11,807 nt of DNA, from positions 1-11,807 of the forward strand of contig JAZTWP010000061.1 of assembly GCA_045636025.1 (NCBI GenBank), read 5' to 3'. Each line of letters begins with the position of its first letter. Position 1 is the stretch's first letter. The translations under genes were made by a program, and so were the position numbers. The notes beneath the pieces were generated by a model, which worked only from the letters and a program-made list of their open reading frames with translations, ran no database searches and had not been told where the DNA came from. Origin of the DNA: UBA1081 sp045636025. Its GTDB lineage: Bacteria; Bacillota; Clostridia; Oscillospirales; Acutalibacteraceae. This document shows, one piece after another, positions 1-6,537 of the stretch.

Positions 1-107
1 GAAGTAAGAGTGAAGAAGTTAGGGCGGGACACCCGCACCCGGTTATAATAGGGTAAGGGGCGAAGCCCCTTCCACACTTATTCACTATTACCTATTACTT
101 CTTACTT
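1..107. repeat. MITE-like intergenic repeat with two GC-rich hairpins
   Basis: This non-coding stretch has AT-rich, imperfectly inverted ends (AAGTAAGA at 2-9 against TCTTACTT at 100-107; the segment 9-20 matches the complement of 75-86 at 10 of 12 positions). Between them are two GC-rich hairpins: GCGGG-ACA-CCCGC at 24-36 and AAGGGGC-GAA-GCCCCTT at 55-71. Such a build, with weak terminal inverted repeats around compact hairpins and no ORF, is typical of miniature intergenic repeats in Clostridia. The left end may lie outside the window, so the limits are approximate. No target-site duplication could be established. It might instead be a simple structured 3' region. Confidence 0.45.
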
Positions 108-140
108 AAACAATAATTTATCGCAGATAAATTATTGTTT
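108..140 (-). terminator. Perfect AT-rich hairpin at the end of the oxidoreductase gene
   Basis: A perfect 15-bp stem (108-122 with 126-140) closes a three-base loop. It overlaps the stop codon (139-141) of the FAD oxidoreductase. The stem is AT-rich and is followed on the minus strand by TTAAGTAAG rather than a clean T tract, so it is at best a weak intrinsic terminator. It could serve as an mRNA 3'-end stabiliser instead. A second small palindrome, AGTGC-TTAAA-GCACT at 141-155, lies in the last codons. Confidence 0.5.
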
Positions 141-1467
141 AGTGCTTAAAGCACTTATTATACTCTTTCACCCATTTGAGCACGGCTTTGCGGTCGTACT
201 TTTTAGGCATTGCAGATGTGACTGCTGTTGCTCTGAGAAGCTCAAGACCCATTCTGACAACCTTTTTGAGAACAACTTTGTTGTTGATAAGACCTGACAG
301 CTTGATTTTAATGTCAGCAGGTTTCATTCCGCCGAGCATTGATGCGAGGTCTGTTGAATCTGCACCGATTGTCATATCGTCTGCATTGAGAATGCCTGTT
401 CTGAATATGTAATCAAGTTCACTTCCCTCAAGACGGGTAAGCATAAGTTTTACGCAGGCAAGAGGAGCAAGACCTTTGCCGAGCTTGTTGTAATATTTTG
501 TCTGATACTGCCACAGAGTTTCTGCGCTGAAAGCATTGTCTCTGTCTGCAATAACTGTATCAGCAAGGATTCTTGCGGCTTTGAAGCTGTTTGCAATACC
601 TGAACCGATAACGGGTACAGTCATAAATGCGCTGTCACCGATTGCGGCATAACCGTCTGCAACCATAACACCGAGGGGCTGACGGACGGGAATATTGACA
701 AACTGACCGCCACGGAGCTTTTCTGTGCCGATACTGTCGTTATCTTTGCGGAGTGTTGCCATTGTTCTGTCAACTTCAGCCATATCAAAGGGTAAAAATC
801 TGCCGATAAGCACGTCTGTGTGCTCATCTTCGGTTGCAACCCAGGTGATGCCGAGTTTGTTCTCGTGAAGCATAAGCACTTTGAATGCATCTATGTCGTC
901 AACTTCTGCAGTTTTGTTCCAGAATGCTCTGTAAACATAGAACTGTTCATAATCGATTGAACTGTTCTGAATTCCGAGCCAATGGGGGAGTGATTTTCTC
1001 ACGGGAGAGTTCATACCTGCCGCATCAATGACAAGGTCTGCATAAAATTCACCGTCTGCAGTCTTTATTCCTGTGACTCTGTTGCCTAAAACAACAGCAC
1101 CGAGAATTTCACAGCCGTAAACAAATTTTACACCTGCTTTTTCTGCATTTTCTATGATATAATTGTATATATCTCTGCGTTCCATCTGAATTTCAAGCTC
1201 ATCAATCGGAGTGTTCTGATGAAGAGCTGTTTCCATTGCAGGACCGTAGAAAGTCATATCGTGCTTGAGATTCCAGAGAGATTTGTCGGGAAGATCAAGA
1301 CCGAGGGCGGTGAAACCTTTTTTGTCAAAAATATCGGTCCAGTCGTGCCCCATATTTTCTCTTGTGTTCTTTTCGTAAACAGTTACATCATAACCGTGTT
1401 TTGCAAGCAGCATACCTGCGGTGATTCCACCGTGACCGCCACCTGCAACAATAATCTTGTTGCCCAT
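139..1467 (-). CDS. FAD-dependent oxidoreductase, geranylgeranyl reductase-like
   Basis: This 442-residue flavoprotein of the GR2/FixC-geranylgeranyl reductase type probably uses FAD to reduce or oxidise a small or lipid-like substrate; the substrate cannot be read from sequence. Seen: an N-terminal Rossmann dinucleotide fold with G-x-G-x-x-G at residues 9-14 and an acidic residue E32 at the end of the second strand, DAAGMNSPVR at 148-157, and the second FAD-contact motif DGYAAIGD at 271-278, followed by a glycine-rich helix (IGSGIA). Length fits the family. The ATG at 1465-1467 is preceded by AAGGAG (1475-1480 on the complement) at ideal spacing. It lies downstream of the AT-rich two-gene cassette with a 57-base gap and no terminator, so readthrough is possible. 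Its higher GC resembles the panE-like gene beyond the cassette. The C-terminal 110 residues are lysine-rich and not assignable to a domain. Confidence 0.85.
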   Translation of the reverse strand: MGNKIIVAGGGHGGITAGMLLAKHGYDVTVYEKNTRENMGHDWTDIFDKKGFTALGLDLPDKSLWNLKHDMTFYGPAMETALHQNTPIDELEIQMERRDIYNYIIENAEKAGVKFVYGCEILGAVVLGNRVTGIKTADGEFYADLVIDAAGMNSPVRKSLPHWLGIQNSSIDYEQFYVYRAFWNKTAEVDDIDAFKVLMLHENKLGITWVATEDEHTDVLIGRFLPFDMAEVDRTMATLRKDNDSIGTEKLRGGQFVNIPVRQPLGVMVADGYAAIGDSAFMTVPVIGSGIANSFKAARILADTVIADRDNAFSAETLWQYQTKYYNKLGKGLAPLACVKLMLTRLEGSELDYIFRTGILNADDMTIGADSTDLASMLGGMKPADIKIKLSGLINNKVVLKKVVRMGLELLRATAVTSAMPKKYDRKAVLKWVKEYNKCFKH

Positions 1468-1524
1468 AATTATTCTCCTTATCGGATTGGTGTTTTTATG
1501 TGTTTGTGAATAAATAAAGTTTTA

Positions 1525-2682
1525 TTACGCAATTTCACGCATTTTCATATCAAGCGTAAAAAGAACTGAATATTGTTTGTGTGAAAAGAGTTTTTTTGAA
1601 ACTTTTTTTATTTGCGGAGTAACCCAAGGGATTGGTTGAGGCTGAATATTTTCAATCGGTGCGATAAAATCTGTATCAATACCATATTTTGACAAGTATT
1701 CAAGAAGCATATCTGCACATATATAATTTTTTATGTTTGCAAGAAGCAAAACGGACGGAGTCAGTACAGACAATGCCATGCTGTAAAAATATATATTGCT
1801 AAGAACAGAATTAATTTCAGGAATAACAGAAACTGCTATTGTAAAAGCAATTGAAACAATTATGCAAAGAATGTTAGCAATTTTCAGAAAAACAGATTTT
1901 GTTCTTTTGCTTAAAATATATAATCCGACAAAATTTGCTATACCTAAAAGTGAAGACAAAATTAATAAAAAAGCTTTAAGATATGTGTTTTTTGAAGCCT
2001 TTAATATTTTATTGTAATTTCTTTGCTTTGATTTTTGCTCAGCAATTTTAATAGAATTTATTTCTGTAAATAAAGTATCTATATTTTTTTCAATGTCATC
2101 AACATCATCTGCCAATGAACCAATGTTTGTTTTCATTGAATTGATATCATTGTGATGATCCTTTAGTATTTTTGTATTTCGTTCAGTTTTTATCATCTGA
2201 TCTTCTTGGTCTTTCAGCTGCTTGATGACACCTATTAATTTCTGTCTTGCCAAATCATTCAATTCTTCTTCAGATGCGCCCTGCAGCTTAAGTTCCAATT
2301 CTCTGACTACTTTTCTGTTCATGGCGATGTTTGAAACACCGAGTTCGAACAAATATTTAGTGCTTTCTGCAAGTTGCTCATGAAATCTGCAAGAAGCTTC
2401 CTGTGCATCGGTGGAAGCTTGTTGAGCATTTGTAATTTCTACTAAACTGTCCTGAATAGAATTTATTGCTTTTGAATTTCGCAAGAAACCTGTTTTTGCC
2501 TGACTTGCTTCTTCAGCTTTTTGCATTGCCTGTTTTGCTGCGTTTTTTGCCTCTTCTACTTTTTCGCTGAGTATATTTATTTTTTCTACTGTAGATGTAA
2601 TAGTTTCGGAAAAAACATCTTCATTGTTTGTTGTGCCGGTTTGCTGTTGACTGTATTTATTAAAAAAATTTTTTTCATTCAT
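1525..2682 (-). CDS. Coiled-coil protein with three membrane segments, unknown function
   Basis: I do not recognise this 385-residue protein. Residues about 30-220 are charged and rich in A, E, K, Q, I and N with heptad-like spacing, which suggests long coiled coils. They are followed by three hydrophobic segments at about 235-258, 264-288 and 295-317, and a C-terminal tail of about 65 residues that includes a proline patch near 347-356 (QPQPIPWVTP). There is no signal peptide, so the coiled coil is probably cytoplasmic and membrane-tethered. The start codon lies 7 bases after the stop of the 511-residue gene, and the GGGGG at the end of that gene serves as its ribosome binding site. The two are thus translationally close and probably work together. 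Base composition is clearly AT-richer than the flanking metabolic genes, suggesting later acquisition. It ends in TAA. Confidence 0.8.
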   Translation of the reverse strand: MNEKNFFNKYSQQQTGTTNNEDVFSETITSTVEKINILSEKVEEAKNAAKQAMQKAEEASQAKTGFLRNSKAINSIQDSLVEITNAQQASTDAQEASCRFHEQLAESTKYLFELGVSNIAMNRKVVRELELKLQGASEEELNDLARQKLIGVIKQLKDQEDQMIKTERNTKILKDHHNDINSMKTNIGSLADDVDDIEKNIDTLFTEINSIKIAEQKSKQRNYNKILKASKNTYLKAFLLILSSLLGIANFVGLYILSKRTKSVFLKIANILCIIVSIAFTIAVSVIPEINSVLSNIYFYSMALSVLTPSVLLLANIKNYICADMLLEYLSKYGIDTDFIAPIENIQPQPIPWVTPQIKKVSKKLFSHKQYSVLFTLDMKMREIA

Positions 2683-2689
2683 TTTTTAT

Positions 2690-4225
2690 TTACCCCCAAA
2701 GCAATGCATCTAACATATCATTTTTGATATCAGAATTATTATCTTCTATGATTTCAATATAATTGTCAATTTTTTGCATATTGTTTTCTATCTCAGTAAA
2801 AGATTCAAAAGCATAGCGGAAAGAAGCTTCTGCAGTTTTATAGAGTTCTTTTATTGCGATCTCAGCACTTTCTGCAGATATCCACATTTCTGCCTGCTTA
2901 TATGAAAGTTTTGCATTGAGCAAATGAAGTTGTTGGTTCTGAAGATTAATACGTTCATATTCCAGCTTATTTTTTCTTATGCCCTGAGAAATATCAGAAC
3001 CGACAGCAATTGCAAATCTTCCGATTCCGACAAAATTTACACGCAGAATGAATTTTCTTGCAGTTTCCGGATTGATTCCGCCTGAACTGATAACGGCTCT
3101 GATTGCAGCATCTCCGATATCTATTGCTGTAAACGTTCCGCAGGAAATTGTGAGCATTCTTGTAATGGTTCTGTTTTTAATCGGCAATACAGCATGCCAG
3201 TTGATTTTTTTCAAATCTGTTAAAGAGGAAATGTCATCTTTCCTCAATTCAGCTGCAAGTCGTCGTAAAAAATAGGCACCACGTACAATGCATTCATTTA
3301 TTATGACAGGCATTGCCTGTTTTGAAATTTCATGGAGTATGCCGATTTCTGTTCGTAAATCAAATCTGACATTAAGTAAAGTTCCGTTAAAAAGCTTGGA
3401 AATAAGCTTGGGTAATTCAATATTTGCTATTTCTTTGTTTTTGAAAATCGGCAAGACAGACAGTTCTTTTATAAGAGATAATAATGGTCCCGGCAATCCT
3501 GTGCCTTCACTGAGAGTTCCTGAACCTGCCATATCACTTACCATATGAAATATCCAAAATACAAAGCCATACAATATCTTTTTAGGGATATCGTCACCTA
3601 TGAAAGTTTCATTTTGGATATCTACAATTATGAAATTTCCGAATGTATCTGTTCCGTAGGCTTTTTTTGTGATTTGAGTAAGTAATGAAAATGCCAATCC
3701 GACAGGAGTCGGATGATGAGCAAAATCTCTTAAATGATGCTGTAAGCCTCCGCCAAAAATACTTGTAACAGTATCTGATGCTAAGTGAAAACCTTTTTTG
3801 CCGTTTTTGTGTTTTTTATTTTCTGATAAAAATTTTATTGCCCCCGGAACATCATTGTCACTGCCCTTAAAACCTTGCATTTTTGCCACTTTGACAACAA
3901 AATTCTCAATTTTTTCTTTACCGAATTCGTGGGCATTTTCAAAAGAAAATTCTCCCACAAAAAAGGAATCGATCAGTCCGGTAATAACTCCGCTTGCAAC
4001 GGCAATAGTATAATCAATGCCATCTGCATGATTTGTGAGTTTGTCAATTTCTGAATTATATTCAAGCAGTTTATCTTCAATATCAAGTAATTGACTATCT
4101 ATTATATCAAGTCCATTTTTTATATCGCTATGCTTTTTGTCTGAGTTGTAGGGTATAATATCATATTCAATTTCAAGATTTTCACTATTTATGGTTTCTG
4201 AAATAATTTTTAATGATGTTTCCAT
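2690..4225 (-). CDS. Probably membrane-associated protein with conserved-looking His/Asp motifs, unknown function
   Basis: This 511-residue protein resembles an uncharacterised family I associate with Clostridia but cannot name. In order: a charged N-terminus with a coiled-coil stretch (about 35-65), a hydrophobic glycine-rich segment (72-92, ending GLIDSFFVGEF), a His-rich region (H147; LQHHLRDFAHHP at 161-172) leading into a hydrophobic segment (174-184), a second hydrophobic segment ending in FHMVSDMAGSG (226-236) and a GLPGPLL turn (243-249), then a helical region and a hydrophobic IGRFAIAVGSDI (401-412), and finally a coiled-coil-like C-terminus. The paired pattern H-H-P...GL.FS and H..-.D...G...P distantly recalls the PF04307 (YdjM/DUF457) membrane metal-hydrolase signature; this is an inference only. 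The start ATG follows GAGGAG with 9 bases between (4235-4240 on the complement). It is the first gene of the AT-rich cassette, read together with the coiled-coil gene. Confidence 0.8.
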   Translation of the reverse strand: METSLKIISETINSENLEIEYDIIPYNSDKKHSDIKNGLDIIDSQLLDIEDKLLEYNSEIDKLTNHADGIDYTIAVASGVITGLIDSFFVGEFSFENAHEFGKEKIENFVVKVAKMQGFKGSDNDVPGAIKFLSENKKHKNGKKGFHLASDTVTSIFGGGLQHHLRDFAHHPTPVGLAFSLLTQITKKAYGTDTFGNFIIVDIQNETFIGDDIPKKILYGFVFWIFHMVSDMAGSGTLSEGTGLPGPLLSLIKELSVLPIFKNKEIANIELPKLISKLFNGTLLNVRFDLRTEIGILHEISKQAMPVIINECIVRGAYFLRRLAAELRKDDISSLTDLKKINWHAVLPIKNRTITRMLTISCGTFTAIDIGDAAIRAVISSGGINPETARKFILRVNFVGIGRFAIAVGSDISQGIRKNKLEYERINLQNQQLHLLNAKLSYKQAEMWISAESAEIAIKELYKTAEASFRYAFESFTEIENNMQKIDNYIEIIEDNNSDIKNDMLDALLWG

Positions 4226-4275
4226 TTTTACAATCTCCTCATTACACAGTTTTATAAGAATGTTTACAAAGCAGC

Positions 4276-4304
4276 TTAATATTAAAGAAATGAAATTGTT
4301 GCAA
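4276..4304 (-). promoter_or_regulatory. Putative promoter of the two-gene cassette
   Basis: Read on the minus strand, TTGCAA (4299-4304) and TATTAA (4276-4281) are separated by 17 bases, with the start codon of the 511-residue gene about 50 bases downstream. The match to consensus is moderate, and AT-rich DNA gives chance matches. A small hairpin (stem 4318-4326 with 4331-4339, loop TTAG) lies just upstream. Confidence 0.4.
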
Positions 4305-4360
4305 TGATTTTAATTATAAAAATATGTTAGCATATTTTTTAGTGTGTTTCAATAAAAATA

Positions 4361-4400
4361 AACAAAAAGAGAAAGCAAAATTAATTGCTTTCTCTTTGTT
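4361..4400 (-). terminator. Intrinsic terminator of the panE-like gene
   Basis: A 13-bp perfect stem (4366-4378 with 4385-4397, loop 4379-4384) begins directly after the TGA stop of the ketopantoate reductase gene. On the minus strand it is followed by T-rich sequence (TTTTTGTTTATTTTT). This separates panE from the downstream cassette, so the cassette needs its own promoter. Confidence 0.8.
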
Positions 4401-4403
4401 ATA

Positions 4404-5426
4404 TCAGAGTAAATCGTCAAAGAATCTGATGTTTGAGGGGACGGGTTTTCTTTCGTCTGACTGTTCCTTTTTGATAACTTCAACAATTCTGTCATTAATG
4501 GGGGTGGGAACACCGCATTTTCTGCCCCATTCGCAGACAACACCGTTGATTGCGTCAACTTCGCAGGGTTTGCCGTTTCTGATATCCTGAAGCATTGAGG
4601 GAACAATGCCTCTGTGCTTTTTCATTGCGATAGGAACAAGAAGTGTTGCGAATGCACGTTTAACGGGATTTGTATAGTAGAAAAGTTTTGTGATGTCCTT
4701 GCCCTGAACGGGTACGAACTCTGCACCTGCAGCGTGACCGACGTCGATACATTCTTTCATACAGCGGACAGCAATTTTTCTTGCATCGGTATTTTCTGAA
4801 ACATCACCGAATGCACCGCCAACAACAGTACCGAGACCTGAGAATGTTGCGTTGATAAGAAGCTTTGACCAACGGGCACCGATAAGATTTTCTTCCTCAT
4901 AAACGGGACACATAAGTTCAAGAATATCTTTAACCATATTGAACTGTTCGTCTGTGATACCTTTCATTTTGCCCATATGGAATGAAAGGCTGTCAGGCTC
5001 ACTTGTGAGAATACATACACCGGGTTCTGTAAGCTCTGCACCCCATTCAACGGTACAGCCCATTGTGTGTTCTTCACCGATGATTTCTGCAATACCGGGT
5101 TCGGGGATGCCGTTCTGAAGTGTGACGATAACACCTGTTTCTGTCATATAATCTTTAAGGAAAGTGACAACCTCTTTGTTGAGAAGCTGTTTTGTCATAA
5201 GAAAAATAACATCGTATTTCTTTGTCATTTCATCAGGTGTAAGAGCATTAACGGGAACAGTCATTTCAACTGTACCTGTGATAACAGCGCCTTTTTCTTT
5301 GAGTGCGGCAATGTGAGCCTTGTTACGGTTTATAAGGTCAATTTTACCACCGTTTTTTGTAATATAGGCACCGAGAACAGTTCCGAGTGAACCTGCACCG
5401 TAGATTGCACATTCAATATTTTTCAT
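4404..5426 (-). CDS. panE: 2-dehydropantoate 2-reductase (ketopantoate reductase) family
   Basis: This is an ApbA/PanE-family NADPH-dependent reductase that would convert 2-dehydropantoate to pantoate in coenzyme A synthesis. It has 340 residues, somewhat longer than classical PanE (about 300). Seen: the N-terminal Rossmann motif GAGSLG at residues 10-15, NRNK (34-37) where the NADPH phosphate is bound, MTKQ (77-80) and LQNG (103-106). The catalytic lysine lies in RWSKLLIN (K188), and the C-terminal signature PSMLQDIRNG...CEVDAING carries the conserved Glu (E289). Start choice: ATG at 5424-5426 has GGAAGG at 8 bases, whereas the upstream GTG (5433-5435) overlaps that site and is rejected. Family members also reduce other 2-oxo acids, and sequence cannot exclude this. 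No other pantothenate gene is next to it. Its own terminator follows. It ends in TGA. Confidence 0.88.
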   Translation of the reverse strand: MKNIECAIYGAGSLGTVLGAYITKNGGKIDLINRNKAHIAALKEKGAVITGTVEMTVPVNALTPDEMTKKYDVIFLMTKQLLNKEVVTFLKDYMTETGVIVTLQNGIPEPGIAEIIGEEHTMGCTVEWGAELTEPGVCILTSEPDSLSFHMGKMKGITDEQFNMVKDILELMCPVYEEENLIGARWSKLLINATFSGLGTVVGGAFGDVSENTDARKIAVRCMKECIDVGHAAGAEFVPVQGKDITKLFYYTNPVKRAFATLLVPIAMKKHRGIVPSMLQDIRNGKPCEVDAINGVVCEWGRKCGVPTPINDRIVEVIKKEQSDERKPVPSNIRFFDDLL

Positions 5427-5506
5427 ATTTAACACCTTCCGTTATTATTATTTTTTTCAGCTTAACATATTTTTATAAAAAAAGCAAGAAAATTTGAAAA
5501 ATGCTA

Positions 5507-5535
5507 TTGACAAATCTGAATTGATGTGTTATTAT
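5507..5535 (+). promoter_or_regulatory. Promoter of the tRNA-Ser pair
   Basis: TTGACA (5507-5512) and TATTAT (5530-5535) are separated by 17 bases, with the first tRNA base at 5549. This is a near-consensus sigma-70/sigma-A promoter placed correctly for a stable RNA operon. Confidence 0.8.
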
Positions 5536-5548
5536 TATCGAGCATTAT

Positions 5549-5639
<91 letters not shown>

Positions 5640-5676
5640 TTTTTTTTATCCAAAAATAGGAACTAACACGTTACCC

Positions 5677-5770
5677 GGAGCAGTACTCAAGTTGGTGACG
5701 AGGCGCCCCTGCTAAGGGCGTAGGCCGGCTAAACCCCGGTGCGAGAGTTCGAGTCTCTCCTGCTCCGCCA
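5677..5770 (+). tRNA. tRNA-Ser (anticodon GCU)
   Basis: A 94-base class II tRNA has acceptor stem GGAGCAG (5677-5683) pairing CTGCTCC (5760-5766), G discriminator and encoded CCA (5768-5770). The anticodon stem CGCCC/GGGCG (5704-5708 with 5716-5720) holds anticodon GCT at 5711-5713. The long variable arm (GGCCGGCTAAACCCCGGT) and the T-loop AGTTCGAGT are intact. It reads AGC/AGU serine codons. It lies 37 bases after the first tRNA-Ser. Its 3' end is the parent of the repeated fragments further on. Confidence 0.97.
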
Positions 5771-5805
5771 CAAATAAAGACACCCACAAGGGTGTCTTTA
5801 TTTGT
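5770..5805 (+). terminator. Terminator of the tRNA-Ser operon (array copy A)
   Basis: A perfect 16-bp stem (5770-5785 with 5790-5805) with loop ACAA starts at the last base of the tRNA CCA. The upper stem AAAGACACCC/GGGTGTCTTT is GC-containing, and the 3' arm ends in TTTATTTGTT. It ends the tRNA transcript and was copied together with the tRNA 3' end (see the copy at 5922-5972). Confidence 0.85.
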
Positions 5806-5820
5806 TGTATAAGAAAAAAT

Positions 5821-5935
5821 GCAAAAGGAGAGACTCGAACTCATCGTCCATGTGCGACGGTTCGCCGAAGCCGGAGGAGCACGGACATAAAATAGGATTT
5901 ATTCCGCAGGACAAAGTCCTGCGAGTCTCTCCTGC
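5821..5935. other. Highly structured spacer with inverted T-arm copy, possible small RNA or mobile repeat
   Basis: AGGAGAGACTCG (5826-5837) is a perfect 12-bp complement of CGAGTCTCTCCT (5922-5933), and 5827-5841 is an inverted copy of the tRNA T-arm/acceptor sequence. The enclosed region folds further: GTCC..GTGC (5846-5855) with GCACGGAC (5879-5886), an inner CGGTT/AGCCG hairpin (5858-5862 with 5869-5873), and an 8-bp perfect hairpin CGCAGGAC-AAA-GTCCTGCG (5905-5923) that competes with the outer stem. This amount of nested pairing is far above what the surrounding AT-rich DNA shows. Strand and transcription are unknown. It may be a non-coding RNA, a palindromic mobile repeat, or remnants of a recombined tRNA. 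Confidence 0.5.
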
Positions 5936-5947
5936 TCCGCCACAAAC

Positions 5948-5974
5948 AAAGACACCCACAAGGGTGTCTTTTTT
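5948..5974 (+). terminator. Duplicate terminator (array copy B)
   Basis: AAAGACACCC (5948-5957) pairs with GGGTGTCTTT (5962-5971) around loop ACAA, with a run of six T at 5969-5974. It is a copy of the tRNA-operon terminator with an improved T tract. It would stop transcripts that read through the first one. Confidence 0.75.
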
Positions 5975-6000
5975 CGTGGGTTGAGATAAGAAAACACGAA

Positions 6001-6029
6001 CTCGAGCACCGAAAGGTGCGGGTATCGAG
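6001..6029. repeat. Hairpin with GAAA tetraloop in array spacer
   Basis: GCACC (6006-6010) pairs with GGTGC (6015-6019) around a GAAA loop, and an outer stem CTCGA (6001-6005) pairs with TCGAG (6025-6029) with a five-base bulge. A GNRA-closed stem in a spacer suggests RNA-level structure, but the element is short. A further small stem GGAG-TGT-CTCC lies at 6045-6055. Confidence 0.45.
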
Positions 6030-6063
6030 TACGACCGCAAGAGGGGAGTGTCTCCTGCTTCGC

Positions 6064-6098
6064 AAAAAAAAGATAAGTCTTTTGACTTGTCTTTTTTT
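6064..6098 (+). terminator. Terminator ending the array (copy C)
   Basis: AGATAAGTC (6071-6079) pairs with GACTTGTCT (6084-6092) around a TTTT loop, flanked by A7 and T7 so that it can act on both strands. It ends the array and would also lie behind the convergent xpt fragment. Confidence 0.75.
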
Positions 6099-6161
6099 AT
6101 TCAATCCGAAGAATGCTTATATCGTCTATCAATACTGCAAAATAAAATGTAATATAAAATT

Positions 6162-6497
6162 TTACTGTTCTCTGAAATTAACTGTGTCGTTTTCGGCATT
6201 CATTGATGCAACTTCAGCAATGTACATGTCACCGTCTATGTTAACAGATTTTGATTTCTTTGCAAAAGCCATCGGCACACCGAATTCCTTTGCAACAAAA
6301 GCGGCAATTCCTATACCTGATGCCTCAATTGTCAGTACCTTGTTTATGTTCTTGTCAGCCAAACGGCGTCTGAACTCTCTGCCCATTTCCTCAAGCAATG
6401 CAACATCTACCTGATGATTAAGAAAACTGTCAACTTTAAGAACATTGCCGGGTTTTACAACACAGTCTTTTATGATTCTTTCTTTCAAGAAGTTCAT
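6162..6497 (-). pseudogene. xpt: Truncated xanthine phosphoribosyltransferase (N-terminal half)
   Basis: The 111-residue product matches the N-terminal part of Xpt, the enzyme that joins xanthine to PRPP for purine salvage: KVDSFLNHQVD, the helix EMGREF, VLTIEASGI, and FGVPMAFAKKSKSV are diagnostic. Full Xpt is about 190 residues. This product stops after about 110 and lacks the PRPP-binding motif (VLIIDDFLANG-like), so it cannot be a normal transferase. Start: ATG at 6495-6497 has GGAG 9 bases upstream; an ATG further upstream (6537-6539) overlaps a likely -10 element and is rejected. After the TAA, another frame encodes VLIDD at 6121-6135, possibly a remnant of the lost motif. The end is 64 bases from the tRNA-fragment array, suggesting truncation by rearrangement there. 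A single frameshift plus deletion is the alternative. Confidence 0.75.
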
Positions 6498-6537
6498 TTC
6501 TGATTTCTCCGTGCCGATACAAAACAGTGTTGTTGTC

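Larger units (their letters stand above)
5750..6098 (+). repeat. Tandem array of tRNA-Ser 3' ends, each with a terminator
   Basis: Three related units lie in line. Copy A (5750-5800) is the true tRNA 3' end plus terminator. Copy B (5922-5972) matches it at 49 of 51 positions, including the T-arm 3' strand, acceptor 3' strand, CCA and the hairpin. Copy C (about 6047-6098) is decayed (TGTCTCCTGCTTCGC, then a new hairpin). B and C have no complete tRNA body upstream, so they are not tRNAs. The spacers also share a short motif: TTGTATAAGAAAA at 5804-5816 and TTGAGATAAGAAAA at 5981-5994, each followed by CGAACTC. This fills the nearly 400-base stretch between the tRNA and the xpt fragment; apart from its last 60 bases, which hold the xpt remnant, I see no gene in it. 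Confidence 0.8.

Noticed and set aside
5427..5435. GTG start for the panE-like gene
   Set aside because: It overlaps GGAAGG; the ATG at 5424-5426 is 8 bases after it and starts right before the Rossmann strand.
5640..5676. Terminator between the two tRNA genes
   Set aside because: There is a T run but no stem before it other than the tRNA itself; the pair is probably cotranscribed.
5922..5942. A third tRNA-Ser gene at copy B
   Set aside because: Only the T-arm 3' strand, acceptor 3' strand and CCA are present. No D-arm or anticodon arm can be folded upstream.
5750..6098. CRISPR array
   Set aside because: Repeats are few, spacers are long, unequal and structured, the repeat is a tRNA tail, and no cas gene is present.
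5798..6104. Open frames on both strands across the tRNA-tail array
   Set aside because: They run through terminator stems and tRNA fragments, have no ribosome binding site, and are rich in Arg/Ser/Cys as expected for a repeat read as protein.
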